From: Bordetella parapertussis
Lineage (GTDB): Bacteria; Pseudomonadota; Gammaproteobacteria; Burkholderiales; Burkholderiaceae_C
Direction of reading: 5' to 3'
Length of the DNA stretch: 28,457 nt
Assembly: GCA_945888535.1 (NCBI GenBank)
Contig: CAMDAN010000021.1
Coordinates: 1 to 28,457, forward strand
Positions 9,403-17,894 of this stretch are shown in pieces. The notes beneath the pieces were generated by a model, which saw only the letters and a program-made list of their open reading frames with translations, ran no database searches and was not told the origin of the DNA. The position numbers and the translations under genes are program-made. The first letter of the stretch is position 1. Every line of letters starts with the position of its first letter.

Positions 9403-9415
9403 AATCAAAGACTTA
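9403..9415 (+). promoter_or_regulatory. IHF-consensus match
   Basis: AATCAAAGACTTA fits the IHF consensus WATCAANNNNTTR at every defined position. It is 31 bases downstream of DnaA box 1. IHF bends DNA at several bacterial origins. A 13-base degenerate match can occur by chance, particularly in AT-rich DNA. Confidence 0.4.
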
Positions 9416-9594
9416 GGGGTATTTTGTATAGTTCACATCACAACACAGGCCCAATCGCATCAAAACAGATTTAGCTAGAAGATTTGCCGATAAATTGACA
9501 AATTTCCATAAAGTAATAAAAACTGTCTTACGGTTTTATATCTCCTGGGAATGCAAGTCGCATTTTTTTATCTGGAGCGCACCATAATGGATAG

Positions 9595-9603
9595 TTATTC
9601 ACA
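9595..9603 (+). promoter_or_regulatory. DnaA box 2
   Basis: TTATTCACA matches TTATNCACA exactly and has the same orientation as the other two exact boxes. It is 223 bases after box 1. Confidence 0.6.
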
Positions 9604-9640
9604 CAACTAAAGTATTTTTTGATTCCCCTGCAAAAACGAC

Positions 9641-9649
9641 TTATACAGA
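9641..9649 (+). promoter_or_regulatory. Weak DnaA box
   Basis: TTATACAGA differs from TTATNCACA only at the eighth base. It is 37 bases after box 2, just before the AT-richest stretch, and in the same orientation. Weak boxes next to unwinding regions are usual in origins, but this one is not significant alone. Confidence 0.35.
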
Positions 9650-9679
9650 GTGCATCCCAATAGAAACGGTATAAGTCTA

Positions 9680-9693
9680 TGATTTATATAGAT
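9680..9693 (+). repeat. Direct repeat, AT-rich 14-mer, copy 2
   Basis: This is the second exact copy of TGATTTATATAGAT (first at 9262-9275). It begins the lowest-GC segment of the interval, which continues to about 9724. Confidence 0.6.
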
Positions 9694-9773
9694 TTTTTGA
9701 TATGCCTAATTATTAAGCAAATTCTCACTTCCTCGTATTGACCGCATCTACACTGACACCTTGTAACTCTATC

Positions 9774-9789
9774 AACAAAGTTATCCACA
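9774..9789 (+). promoter_or_regulatory. DnaA box 3 within a 16-bp direct repeat, next to the priA start
   Basis: This is the second copy of AACAAAGTTATCCACA, with the exact DnaA box at 9781-9789. It ends 21 bases before the priA ATG, so bound DnaA could also control priA expression. Confidence 0.65.
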
Positions 9790-9810
9790 AGAGGCCTTGC
9801 CCGTTTCCCC

Positions 9811-11979
9811 ATGTCTGAATGGCTTCATGTTTTAGTCCCTACGCCTGCCCATGCCGGGCTTGGCCCGGTGTTGACGTACCGAAGTGCGGCGGCTTTGCCA
9901 GCCGGTACTTTGGTTCGCGTGCCTTTGGGCAAGCGGGAGACCTTGGGAGTGGTCTGGCAGAGTGATGCCTCCGAAGCCACCGGTGAGATGCAACCCGATA
10001 AAGTTCGGGATATCGCTGGCGTTATAGATACGATCGCGCCACTTAACAACCAATGGCAGCAATTAATCCGATTTTCAGCGCAATACTACCAGCGCGCTTT
10101 GGGCGAAGTTGCCTTGGCGGCACTGCCGCCGCAGTTGCGCGAACTCTCCCCCGAGCAAATGCAGCGTCGCCGCCAACGCAACCTGCGGGCAGAGGAGAAA
10201 AAAACCAAGTCGCCGTTCGACGATAAAAATACGTCAATAACCCCTTTACAGGTTCTCAGTCCAGAACAAGCCAAGGTGCTCAGTGACATTGAAAGCCAAG
10301 CCGGACCCTTTTTGCTTTTTGGGGCCACCGGAAGCGGCAAAACCGAGGTGTATCTTCAATGCGTCCAAACGCTTTTGGAACGTGACCCGCTTGCGCAGGC
10401 CATGGTGATGGTTCCAGAAATCAACCTGACACCCCAACTGGAGAGTCGCTTTCAGGAGCGTTTTGCCACGCTTTACGGAGAACAGGCCGTCGTTAGCCTG
10501 CATAGCGGCATGACCAACCCGCAGCGCTTAAACGCTTGGCTTGCGGCCCACGAAGGCCGGGCGCGTATTGTGCTGGGAACGCGCATGGCCATCTTTGCTT
10601 CGATGCCACACTTGCAATTGATTTTGGTCGACGAAGAGCACGACCCCAGCTACAAAAGCGGCGAAGGTGCGCGTTACTCCGCCCGAGACCTGGCGCTTTA
10701 CCGCGGCAAGCTCGAAGATGCCAAGGTGATCCTAGGTTCCGCCACGCCTTCGCTTGAAAGCTGGTACCAAAGCCGCTCCAGCGCTGAGGGCGGACGCTAT
10801 GTGCGCTTGCACATGCCTAGCCGCATTGGCGGTAACGCGCAGGCGCTGCCCTTGATTCGCCGCGTCGATATGAACCACCAGCCGCGCAAGGCCGTGTTTT
10901 CTATTCCCTTGTTAGAGGCCATCAAAGAGCGGGTCTTGCGTGGCGAACAATGCATGGTGTTCTTGAACCGCAGAGGGTATGCCCCCGTTTTGCATTGCGC
11001 TGACTGCGGCTGGAAAAGTGAGTGTCCGCACTGCAGCTCGTTTCGCGTGTTTCACAAAATTGACCGCAGCTTGCGCTGCCACCACTGTGGTTTTACAGAA
11101 CGCGTACCGCGGGCCTGCCCCACGTGTGGCAACCTTGATATCTCGCCCATCGGCCAAGGCACCGAACAAATTGAAGAGCACTTAGCCGCGCTGCTTGGCG
11201 ACATTCGCCGCCCGGGTACTGAAAGCCCGCAATTCCCCGAGGGCGAGCCCGTGCGGGTGGCGCGGATTGATGCCGACACCACGCGCCTCAAAGGCACCTT
11301 ACAAACCCAACTCGCAGCCGTTCATGCGGGTGATGTCGATGTTCTGGTGGGCACCCAGATGATTGCCAAAGGACACGACTTTAGGCGCATCACTTTGGTC
11401 GCAGCGGTCAACCCCGATGGCGCGCTTTTTTCGAGCGACTTTCGTGCGCCCGAGCGGCTCTTTAGCTTGTTAATGCAAGCCGCTGGGCGCGCTGGGCGTG
11501 ACGCGATGCTGGGCCACAACAGCGAAGTCTGGATTCAAACTTTTCAGCCCGCGCACCCCTTGTACGCCGCGCTCAAACAATACGATTACCCAACGTTTGC
11601 GCAAAGCCAATTGAACGATCGGGCCCAAGCGGGGTTGCCGCCGTTTAGTTTTCAAGCCTTGGTTCGCGCTGACGCCCGCAGCCAAGAAACGGCGCAGGCT
11701 TTTTTAAATGCGGCCAGCGCCAATGCTCAAACGGATATGGTGGCGTGGCCGGGCTGGGAAGATGCTTTGCAGGACATCACGCTCTACCCTGCGGTGCCGA
11801 TGAGTATTCAACGGGTTGCTAACGTAGAACGCGCCCAAATGCTGGTGGAAAGCCCCTCGCGCAGCACCTTGCAGCGGTTTTTAAACGGGTGGCAAAGCGT
11901 TTTACACGCAACCCGCAAACAAGACGAAGGCAAAGGCTTAATTCGTTGGGCTATTGATGTCGATCCGCTGGCGATTTAA
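9811..11979 (+). CDS. priA: Primosomal replication restart helicase PriA
   Basis: PriA recognises abandoned replication forks and D-loops, unwinds the lagging arm and starts reloading of DnaB. The 722-residue length is close to E. coli PriA (732). An N-terminal 3'-end DNA-binding domain precedes the helicase core: Walker A GATGSGKT at residues 171-178 and the DEEH box about 100 residues later. The inserted zinc region has eight cysteines in four CxxC pairs, from CADC to CPTC. The late helicase motif QAAGRAGRD is present. ATG 9811 gives the standard N-terminus (MSEWLHVLVPTP). It starts 21 bases after a perfect DnaA box and is convergent with the next gene. Confidence 0.96.
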   Translation: MSEWLHVLVPTPAHAGLGPVLTYRSAAALPAGTLVRVPLGKRETLGVVWQSDASEATGEMQPDKVRDIAGVIDTIAPLNNQWQQLIRFSAQYYQRALGEVALAALPPQLRELSPEQMQRRRQRNLRAEEKKTKSPFDDKNTSITPLQVLSPEQAKVLSDIESQAGPFLLFGATGSGKTEVYLQCVQTLLERDPLAQAMVMVPEINLTPQLESRFQERFATLYGEQAVVSLHSGMTNPQRLNAWLAAHEGRARIVLGTRMAIFASMPHLQLILVDEEHDPSYKSGEGARYSARDLALYRGKLEDAKVILGSATPSLESWYQSRSSAEGGRYVRLHMPSRIGGNAQALPLIRRVDMNHQPRKAVFSIPLLEAIKERVLRGEQCMVFLNRRGYAPVLHCADCGWKSECPHCSSFRVFHKIDRSLRCHHCGFTERVPRACPTCGNLDISPIGQGTEQIEEHLAALLGDIRRPGTESPQFPEGEPVRVARIDADTTRLKGTLQTQLAAVHAGDVDVLVGTQMIAKGHDFRRITLVAAVNPDGALFSSDFRAPERLFSLLMQAAGRAGRDAMLGHNSEVWIQTFQPAHPLYAALKQYDYPTFAQSQLNDRAQAGLPPFSFQALVRADARSQETAQAFLNAASANAQTDMVAWPGWEDALQDITLYPAVPMSIQRVANVERAQMLVESPSRSTLQRFLNGWQSVLHATRKQDEGKGLIRWAIDVDPLAI

Positions 11980-11992
11980 GCCAGCCACTCTA

Positions 11993-13015
11993 TCAACGCC
12001 CGGTCATCCAGACCACCGCTGTTGCAAACGTAAAGAACGCAGCCGCAGTTGATACCAAAATAATGCGGGCAATGCGGCCGTTGTTGGCCCCAAAACGCTC
12101 GGCCAACATCGACACATTGCTCGCGCTAGGTAAGGCAGACACCAACACCAACACCGTTAAAGCATAACCATCGATAGGCACGCCCCACGCAATCGCAGCC
12201 GATCCGACAGCAAACACCACCAAAGGGTGAACGAACAACTTAATGGCCGCCACCGGCAATACGCTTGACCAAGGAACCGCCGGAGCATGGCCACTGGCCG
12301 ACAACATATTGGAGCGCGCTAACACTGCGCCAATCGTGAACAGTGCTACCGGCGAGGCGGAATCCGCGAGCAAGCCCACGGTCGTTGCCACCGGGGCGTA
12401 GAGCTGCCACTGAAATGCCGATACCAAAGCGCCCGACAAAATCGCCCACGGCATCGGATTGGCCGCGACGCCTTTGAGGGCGTTTTTGGCGGCCTGGGCC
12501 GGGCTCACTTGGGTTGCGCCGCCCCCATCTCCAGCGCCCTTCGCAGCGTCGTTTTCTTTGTGGCCAAGACGAGAAAGAGCAATACATAAAGACGTGGTAA
12601 TCACCATGTCCACCAAAATGGTCACGATCGCTGGGCCTGCGGCGGGTGCGCCGAGCAGGGCGACCAACAAAGGAACACCCATAAATCCCGTGTTGGGAAA
12701 CGCGCCCACCAGAGCGCCAAACGCAGCGTCATTCCAACCGATGCGCCCGCGCAAAGTAACAACCAACACCAAAGCCACCATCACCAAGGCGCAAAACAAA
12801 TACATCAATGCCACATTCGGGTCGAGCAACTGCGCAATCGGCGTAGTCGCACCAAAGCGGTACAACATACACGGCAAGGCAAAGAACAATACAAAGCTGT
12901 TTAAACCAGGAATCGCCGCAAGCGGCAGCAAGCCCCGACGCGCCGCTAAATAGCCACACAGCACCAAAGCAAAAAAGGGGAAGGTCACAGAAAGAATAGG
13001 CAGCATGGGGTGCAT
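11993..13015 (-). CDS. AEC-family (auxin efflux carrier type) transporter
   Basis: This 340-residue membrane protein has about ten hydrophobic segments in the two five-helix halves expected of the AEC/bile-acid-sodium-symporter-like fold. The N-terminal half has NSFVLFFALPCMLYRFG, typical of the family. A hydrophilic, Gly/Ala/Lys-rich loop (roughly residues 155-180) separates the halves. Bacterial AEC proteins carry malate, malonate or other organic anions; the substrate here is unknown. ATG 13015 is preceded by GAGA at reasonable spacing; ATG 13006 is a close alternative. It lies between two replication helicase genes, converging on priA and diverging from the Rep-type gene. Confidence 0.88.
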   Translation of the reverse strand: MHPMLPILSVTFPFFALVLCGYLAARRGLLPLAAIPGLNSFVLFFALPCMLYRFGATTPIAQLLDPNVALMYLFCALVMVALVLVVTLRGRIGWNDAAFGALVGAFPNTGFMGVPLLVALLGAPAAGPAIVTILVDMVITTSLCIALSRLGHKENDAAKGAGDGGGATQVSPAQAAKNALKGVAANPMPWAILSGALVSAFQWQLYAPVATTVGLLADSASPVALFTIGAVLARSNMLSASGHAPAVPWSSVLPVAAIKLFVHPLVVFAVGSAAIAWGVPIDGYALTVLVLVSALPSASNVSMLAERFGANNGRIARIILVSTAAAFFTFATAVVWMTGR

Positions 13016-13102
13016 TGTCTCGCGAAAACCAAACCCCCTCAGCCGTTAAGATGCAGACCACACCTAGGCTTCTTCGCCGTTTTTTTGGTTTTTCTTTTCT
13101 GC

Positions 13103-15256
13103 ATGTCTGCCTCCCCCTCTAACGCGATGAACCTTGCCCAACAAGAGGCGGTCAACTACTTGCATGGTCCCTGTTTGGTTCTTGCGGGCGCAGGCTCTGG
13201 CAAAACCCGCGTTATCACCCATAAGATTGGCCGCCTGATCCAAATGGGCATACCCCCGCAGCGCATCGCCGCTATCACCTTCACCAACAAAGCCGCCGCC
13301 GAAATGCGCGAACGCGCTAAAGGGTTGATAGGGAAAGCGGCTAAAGATGTGCTGATTTGTACCTTCCACGCGTTGGGCGTTCGGATGCTTCGCGCCAATG
13401 GCGCAGCCTTGGGACTCAAACCCCAGTTCAGCATTTTGGACGCCGACGATGTCACCAGTATTTTGAAAGACGCCGGCGGAACGACGGACGCAGCTACCGC
13501 CCGCGCTTGGCAGTGGACGATCAGCGCCTGGAAAAGTGCTGGCTTGAACGGCGAGCAGGCCCTCGCATTGGCCAGCAACGACAGTGAGCGTATTGCGGCT
13601 GCGGTGATGGGGCGTTACGAGGAGCGCTTAACGGCGTACCAAAGCGTAGACTTTGATGACCTCATCAGCCTGCCTTTGAAACTACTGCGCGAGCACGCTG
13701 ATGTTCGCGCCAAATGGCAAGCGCAGATGGGCCACGTCTTGGTCGATGAATACCAAGACACCAACGCCACCCAATACGAGATGCTGAAACTTTTGGTAGG
13801 CGGCGAGCCCGACGGTACCCGTGCAGCCCATCTCGACGGCGATGCCCGCTTTACCGCTGTGGGCGATGACGATCAGTCGATTTACGGCTGGCGCGGCGCC
13901 ACGCTCGATAACCTCAAAAAATTGCCTCTGGATTTTCCGAGCCTCAAGGTCGTCAAGCTCGAACAAAATTACCGTTCTACCTCTGCGATCTTGCGGGCCG
14001 CCAATAACGTGATCGGCCCCAACCCGAAGTTGTATCCGAAAAATTTGTGGAGCGACTTAGGCGAAGGTGAGCCTGTGCGCGTGGTCGATGCAGACAACGA
14101 AGAGCACGAGGCCGAGCGCGTTGTCGCCCGCATCCAAAGTCTGCGGGTTGAAGGAACTCTGGCGCAGGCGGGCGCACAGTTCAAAGAGCTGCGTGATTTT
14201 GCCGTGCTGTACCGCGCCAACCACCAAGCCAAGCCCTTTGAAAAAGCGCTTCGCAAAGCCAATATTCCCTACAAAGTTTCGGGCGGTCAAAGTTTTTTTG
14301 ACCGCGCTGAAATTCGCGATCTCTGCGCGTGGTTTCGCCTGTGGGCTAACAACGATGACGATCCCGCTTTTTTGCGGGCAGTCACGACGCCTAAGCGCGG
14401 TATCGGCCACCAAACCCTTGGCAGCTTGGGCGTGTTCGCTAGCCGCTACAAGCTCAGTCTCTTTGAGGCACTTTTTTCTTCGTCCTTGGGTTCGGTTTTA
14501 CAAGCCCGCGCATTGGGCAGCTTGCATGAGTTTGGCCGCTATATCAACGACCTGCAATTTCGCGCTCGCCACACCGAAGGCGCTGACAACGCCCGGGGAT
14601 TTTTAACCGATTGGCTCAAAGACATTGGCTACGAAAAACATTTGTTTGACGGCGAAGAGAACGAAAAAATTGCCGCCGCCAAGTGGGCTAACGTCATGGA
14701 GTTTTGCGATTGGATGGCCCAGCGCTGTGGCGGCCATTTTACGGATGCGGCTGGGGTGTCTGACAGCCTTGAAATCAAAAACCTGCTTGAAGTCTCGCAA
14801 ACCATCGCACTGCTTTCAACCATCAGCGAACGCGAGCAAGACCAAAACGTTGTCACGCTCTCTACCTTGCATGCCTCCAAAGGCTTGGAGTGGCCCCACG
14901 TGATGTTGGTTGGCGTGACCGAGGGCATGTTGCCCTTCAAGATTAACGACGGCGCTGACTCTTTGGGCGGGACCAGCCGCGCGGACGAAAGTGCCAATGA
15001 AGACATGGCCGAACGTTTGCAAGAAGAACGGCGCTTGATGTATGTGGGTATCACCCGCGCCCAGCGCAGCTTGGCCGTGAGTTGGACCAAGCGCCGCAAA
15101 AAAGGCCGCGAACTGGTGTCCGCCTCGCCCAGCCGCTTTATTACCGAAATGGGCCTAGACCAAGCCACCACCAAAGAAGACCCGCGCGAAAAACTCCGGG
15201 CCTTACGGGCTGAGTTTGCTGCGCGGGCTGAAGCGGCAGCGCTCGCAAAACCCTAG
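13103..15256 (+). CDS. rep: Rep-type UvrD/Rep superfamily I DNA helicase
   Basis: This is a 717-residue SF1A 3'-5' helicase. Motifs in order: Walker A AGAGSGKT (28-35), TFTNKAAAEM (motif Ia), DEYQDT (motif II), GDDDQSIYGWRGA (motif III), QNYRST (motif IV), LSTLHASKGLEW (motif V) and EERRLMYVGITRAQ (motif VI). The start of the helicase domain is close to E. coli Rep, so Rep, which clears proteins ahead of forks and helps restart, is preferred over UvrD or PcrA. The frame is open from 13010, but ATG 13103 (MSASPSNAMNLAQQEAV) fits the family; ATG 13127 is the alternative. It is about 40 residues longer than E. coli Rep (673). Confidence 0.9.
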   Translation: MSASPSNAMNLAQQEAVNYLHGPCLVLAGAGSGKTRVITHKIGRLIQMGIPPQRIAAITFTNKAAAEMRERAKGLIGKAAKDVLICTFHALGVRMLRANGAALGLKPQFSILDADDVTSILKDAGGTTDAATARAWQWTISAWKSAGLNGEQALALASNDSERIAAAVMGRYEERLTAYQSVDFDDLISLPLKLLREHADVRAKWQAQMGHVLVDEYQDTNATQYEMLKLLVGGEPDGTRAAHLDGDARFTAVGDDDQSIYGWRGATLDNLKKLPLDFPSLKVVKLEQNYRSTSAILRAANNVIGPNPKLYPKNLWSDLGEGEPVRVVDADNEEHEAERVVARIQSLRVEGTLAQAGAQFKELRDFAVLYRANHQAKPFEKALRKANIPYKVSGGQSFFDRAEIRDLCAWFRLWANNDDDPAFLRAVTTPKRGIGHQTLGSLGVFASRYKLSLFEALFSSSLGSVLQARALGSLHEFGRYINDLQFRARHTEGADNARGFLTDWLKDIGYEKHLFDGEENEKIAAAKWANVMEFCDWMAQRCGGHFTDAAGVSDSLEIKNLLEVSQTIALLSTISEREQDQNVVTLSTLHASKGLEWPHVMLVGVTEGMLPFKINDGADSLGGTSRADESANEDMAERLQEERRLMYVGITRAQRSLAVSWTKRRKKGRELVSASPSRFITEMGLDQATTKEDPREKLRALRAEFAARAEAAALAKP

Positions 15257-15270
15257 TGGTTTTTGCTGGC

Positions 15271-16824
15271 TTAGCGTCTCAAAAAATCCAACAAACCCGC
15301 AGTCGAGCCATCCAAACCACTGGTGTCGCCCGACTGAAGTCGTGGGGCGAGGTCTTTGGCTAAGACCTTACCGAGTTCAACGCCCCATTGATCAAAGCTG
15401 TTGATGCCCCAAAGTGATCCGCTGACAAAGACGCGGTGTTCTTGCAAGGCGATCATTGCGCCTAGGCTGGCTGGTGTTAAATCATCGAGCAACAAGAAGG
15501 TGCTGGGGCGGTTGCCGGGAAAGTCTTGGTGACCATCGGCATCAGCGTGTCCGACCATCAAGGCTTGGGCTTGGGCCAAGGCATTGGCTAAAAGCAAGGG
15601 GTGGTGGGCCTCCAAGGTGTGGCGCGGTTTTTTAACCGCCACAAACTCCACGGGGACCACGTCGGTTCCTTGGTGCAACATTTGAAAGTAGGCGTGTTGC
15701 CCGTTGGTACCGGCCTCACCCCACAAAACGGGCGATGTGCCAAAGGGCAAAGGCGCTCCCGCAGAGTCAACGCGCTTGCCGTTGCTCTCCATCTCTAGCT
15801 GTTGCAAATAAGCGGGTAATCGGCGCAAAGCGCTGTGGTACGGCGCAACAGAGCGGCTGGTAAAGCCATGGAAGTTGCGGTACCAAACGTCCAAGAGCCC
15901 CAAGCGCACGGGCAAATTGGACTCGATGGGGCTGCTTTGAAAGTGTTCGTCCATGGCATGTGCGCCTGCCAAAAACTCGCGAAAACCTTGGGCTCCAATC
16001 GCAATCGCCAAAGGCAAACCGATCGCAGACCACACGGAATACCTCCCGCCAACCCAGTCCCAAAAACCAAACGTGGTCTCAATACCAAAAGCCTTGGCAG
16101 CGGCAACGTTAGTTGTGAGCGCGGCAAAGTGGCGGACCGTATCGGTTTGCCCTTGCTCAACTAACCACCGCTTTGCCGATTGAGCGTTGGTCATGGTTTC
16201 TATCGTTGTGAAGGTTTTGCTGGCGATTAAAAACAATGTTTTTTTCGCGTCTAACTTCGACAAAGTCGCAGCGAGTTCATGGCCATCGACATTGCTAACA
16301 AAGTGCAGCCGTTTTCCCGTCGTCGCAAACGCATCCAGCGCCAACACCGCCATTTGCGGCCCGAGGTCAGAGCCGCCGATTCCGATGTTGACAACGTCTG
16401 TGATGTCAACATCTGCGCGAACACGCTCGGCGAAGGTGAGCATGGCGTCAAGCGTCGCGTGAACCTTAGCAAGCTCGGTGGCTTCATGGGCGCTGGCGGT
16501 TGGAGCATTGGCAGGTTTTCGCAACAGCACGTGACACACTTCTCGGGCTTCGGTGGTGTTGATTTTTTCACCGGAAAACATAGCGTCGCGATGCAAGCAG
16601 ACACCGGCCTCGCGGGCCAATTGAAACAGCAGGGTTTGGGTGGCAGCGTCAATGAAGTTTTTGGACAGGTCCGCAAAGATGCCCGGCGCAGGCTGGCTGA
16701 AAGTCTCAAAACGTTTGGGGTCTGCGGCAAACGCAGCGCGTAAATCGAATGATTTCCCGGTGGCGTTGTAGGCGTTTTTAAGCAAGGCCCACGCGGGCGT
16801 TCGGTCACAGCGGGTTCGGGTCAT
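15271..16824 (-). CDS. pgi: Glucose-6-phosphate isomerase
   Basis: Pgi interconverts glucose 6-phosphate and fructose 6-phosphate in the cytoplasm. Both family signatures are visible: DWVGGRYSVWSAIGLPLAI in the middle and GINSFDQWGVELGK near the C-terminus. IGIGGSDLGPQMA, the phosphate-binding region, is also present. ATG 16824 gives 517 residues (E. coli 549), and GAGAAAG lies just before it. The frame is open further to 16923, but that part lies inside tal. The gap to tal is ten bases, so tal-pgi form one minus-strand operon, convergent with the Rep helicase gene. Confidence 0.95.
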   Translation of the reverse strand: MTRTRCDRTPAWALLKNAYNATGKSFDLRAAFAADPKRFETFSQPAPGIFADLSKNFIDAATQTLLFQLAREAGVCLHRDAMFSGEKINTTEAREVCHVLLRKPANAPTASAHEATELAKVHATLDAMLTFAERVRADVDITDVVNIGIGGSDLGPQMAVLALDAFATTGKRLHFVSNVDGHELAATLSKLDAKKTLFLIASKTFTTIETMTNAQSAKRWLVEQGQTDTVRHFAALTTNVAAAKAFGIETTFGFWDWVGGRYSVWSAIGLPLAIAIGAQGFREFLAGAHAMDEHFQSSPIESNLPVRLGLLDVWYRNFHGFTSRSVAPYHSALRRLPAYLQQLEMESNGKRVDSAGAPLPFGTSPVLWGEAGTNGQHAYFQMLHQGTDVVPVEFVAVKKPRHTLEAHHPLLLANALAQAQALMVGHADADGHQDFPGNRPSTFLLLDDLTPASLGAMIALQEHRVFVSGSLWGINSFDQWGVELGKVLAKDLAPRLQSGDTSGLDGSTAGLLDFLRR

Positions 16825-16834
16825 ACGCGCTTTC

Positions 16835-17782
16835 TCAGGCGGCAAGGAGCAGGTGTTCGAGCTTGACGGCGTCCACACAAAACGCACGAATCCCTTCGGC
16901 CAATTTTTCGGTCGCCATCGCATCGTCGTTCAAGGCGTAACGGAAACTGCTTTGATTAAAGTGCACTGGCGCAATGTCCATTCGCTGGGCGGCGGTTGCG
17001 CTTAATTGCGCTTGCAGCGGCGTGTCTGACGCATCCAATTGGGCCAACAAATCGGGGCTGATGGTGAGCAAGTCACAACCGGCGAGCGCGGTGATTTGAC
17101 CTACGTTGCGAAAGCTCGCGCCCATCACCTCGGTGGTGATGCCATGTTTTTTGTAGTAGTTGTAAATTTGAACCACCGACTTGACGCCGGGGTCGTTCAC
17201 ACCGGTGTGTTCGGCTTCCACCCAAGCCGCGCCGGCTGTCTTTTTATACCAATCGTAGATACGGCCCACAAAAGGCGAGATCAGCTGCACCTTGGCTTGG
17301 CCGCAGGCGACGGCTTGGTTAAACGAAAACAGCAGGGTCAGGTTGGTATGAATCCCTTTGCGTTCGAGTTGCTCGGCAGCTTGGATGCCTTCCCATGTGG
17401 CTGCGACCTTGATCAAGACACGTTCTTTGGCAATGCCTTGGGCCTGGTACATAGCCACCAAACGTTGGCCACGGGCCACGGTGGCTTCGGTATCAAAACT
17501 TAAACGGGCATCCACCTCGGTAGACACGCGTCCCGGAATGATGGACAAAATCTCGCAGCCAAAGCGAACCAAGAGGTGGTCCATGGTTTCATCCAAGGGC
17601 TTGCTGCGGTGCTCTGCGACGGTCGCACTTAAGAGCGGGGCGTACTCGGCCTTTTGAACCGCCTTCAAAATCAGCGAAGGATTGGTGGTGGCGTCTTGCG
17701 GCTTGAATGCGTCGAGCTGTTTGAAGTCTCCTGTGTCAGCGACCACGGTCGTGCATTGTTTGAGCGCGTTGAGTTGGTTCAT
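16835..17782 (-). CDS. tal: Transaldolase
   Basis: Transaldolase moves a dihydroxyacetone unit between sugar phosphates in the non-oxidative pentose phosphate pathway. The 315-residue length matches class I TalB-type enzymes. The Schiff-base lysine is K125 in [11 protein letters not shown] and the conserved aspartate is D17 in [20 protein letters not shown] at 30-41 is the usual N-terminal signature. A well-formed sigma70-like promoter reading into it lies at 17825-17853. There is no evident Shine-Dalgarno; a run of T precedes the ATG in the mRNA sense. It is first in an operon with pgi and divergent from zwf. Confidence 0.95.
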   Translation of the reverse strand: MNQLNALKQCTTVVADTGDFKQLDAFKPQDATTNPSLILKAVQKAEYAPLLSATVAEHRSKPLDETMDHLLVRFGCEILSIIPGRVSTEVDARLSFDTEATVARGQRLVAMYQAQGIAKERVLIKVAATWEGIQAAEQLERKGIHTNLTLLFSFNQAVACGQAKVQLISPFVGRIYDWYKKTAGAAWVEAEHTGVNDPGVKSVVQIYNYYKKHGITTEVMGASFRNVGQITALAGCDLLTISPDLLAQLDASDTPLQAQLSATAAQRMDIAPVHFNQSSFRYALNDDAMATEKLAEGIRAFCVDAVKLEHLLLAA

Positions 17783-17820
17783 AAAAAAATGAGAGGGAAC
17801 AGGTTTTAAATATCCAAGAC

Positions 17821-17849
17821 TTGAATTATCAATGAAACAAAGTTACATT
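17821..17849 (+). promoter_or_regulatory. Predicted zwf promoter
   Basis: TTGAAT (17821-17826), 17 bases, then TACATT (17844-17849) match four of six positions in both the -35 and -10 consensus. Predicted start of transcription would be around 17857. The left arm of the inverted repeat overlaps the -10 element, as expected for repression. Confidence 0.4.
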
Positions 17850-17853
17850 ACAA
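17825..17853 (-). promoter_or_regulatory. Predicted tal-pgi promoter
   Basis: On the minus strand TTGTAA (17853-17848), 17 bases, then GATAAT (17830-17825) match four of six and five of six consensus bases. It is back-to-back with the zwf promoter and shares the left half of the inverted repeat. Confidence 0.5.
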
Positions 17854-17873
17854 CGTCAGATTTTATGTAACTT
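17840..17873. promoter_or_regulatory. Probable HexR operator (inverted repeat between tal and zwf)
   Basis: AAGTTACAT (17840-17848) and ATGTAACTT (17865-17873) form a perfect 9-bp inverted repeat with a 16-base spacer. Its TTACA/TGTAA cores resemble half-sites of the known proteobacterial HexR motif (TGTAATTAAATTACA), although the spacing is different. The repeat overlaps both predicted promoters and a hexR gene lies directly after zwf. The assignment to HexR is inference from context. Confidence 0.55.
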
Positions 17874-17894
17874 ATAAACAACGCACGCACGACT

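Larger units (their letters stand above)
9100..9810. other. Candidate replication origin or DnaA-binding locus (hemE-priA interval)
   Basis: This 711-base interval has no convincing gene and is strikingly AT-rich: by hand count 27% GC in 9481-9540 and 23% in 9661-9720, against a visibly higher GC in the genes on both sides. It contains exact TTATNCACA boxes at 9363-9371, 9595-9603 and 9781-9789, all on the plus strand, and a one-mismatch box at 9641-9649. An IHF-consensus match is at 9403-9415 and there are two direct-repeat pairs. The richest AT run (9680-9724, about 20% GC) lies between boxes and could be an unwinding element. The Caulobacter origin also lies beside hemE. Alternatives are a DnaA-titration site or DnaA control of priA. 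No dnaA gene is in the window. Confidence 0.5.

Noticed and set aside
9177..9416. 79-codon open frame in the hemE-priA interval
   Set aside because: It crosses DnaA box 1, lies in AT-rich DNA, has no recognisable domain and no Shine-Dalgarno; an accidental frame is more likely.
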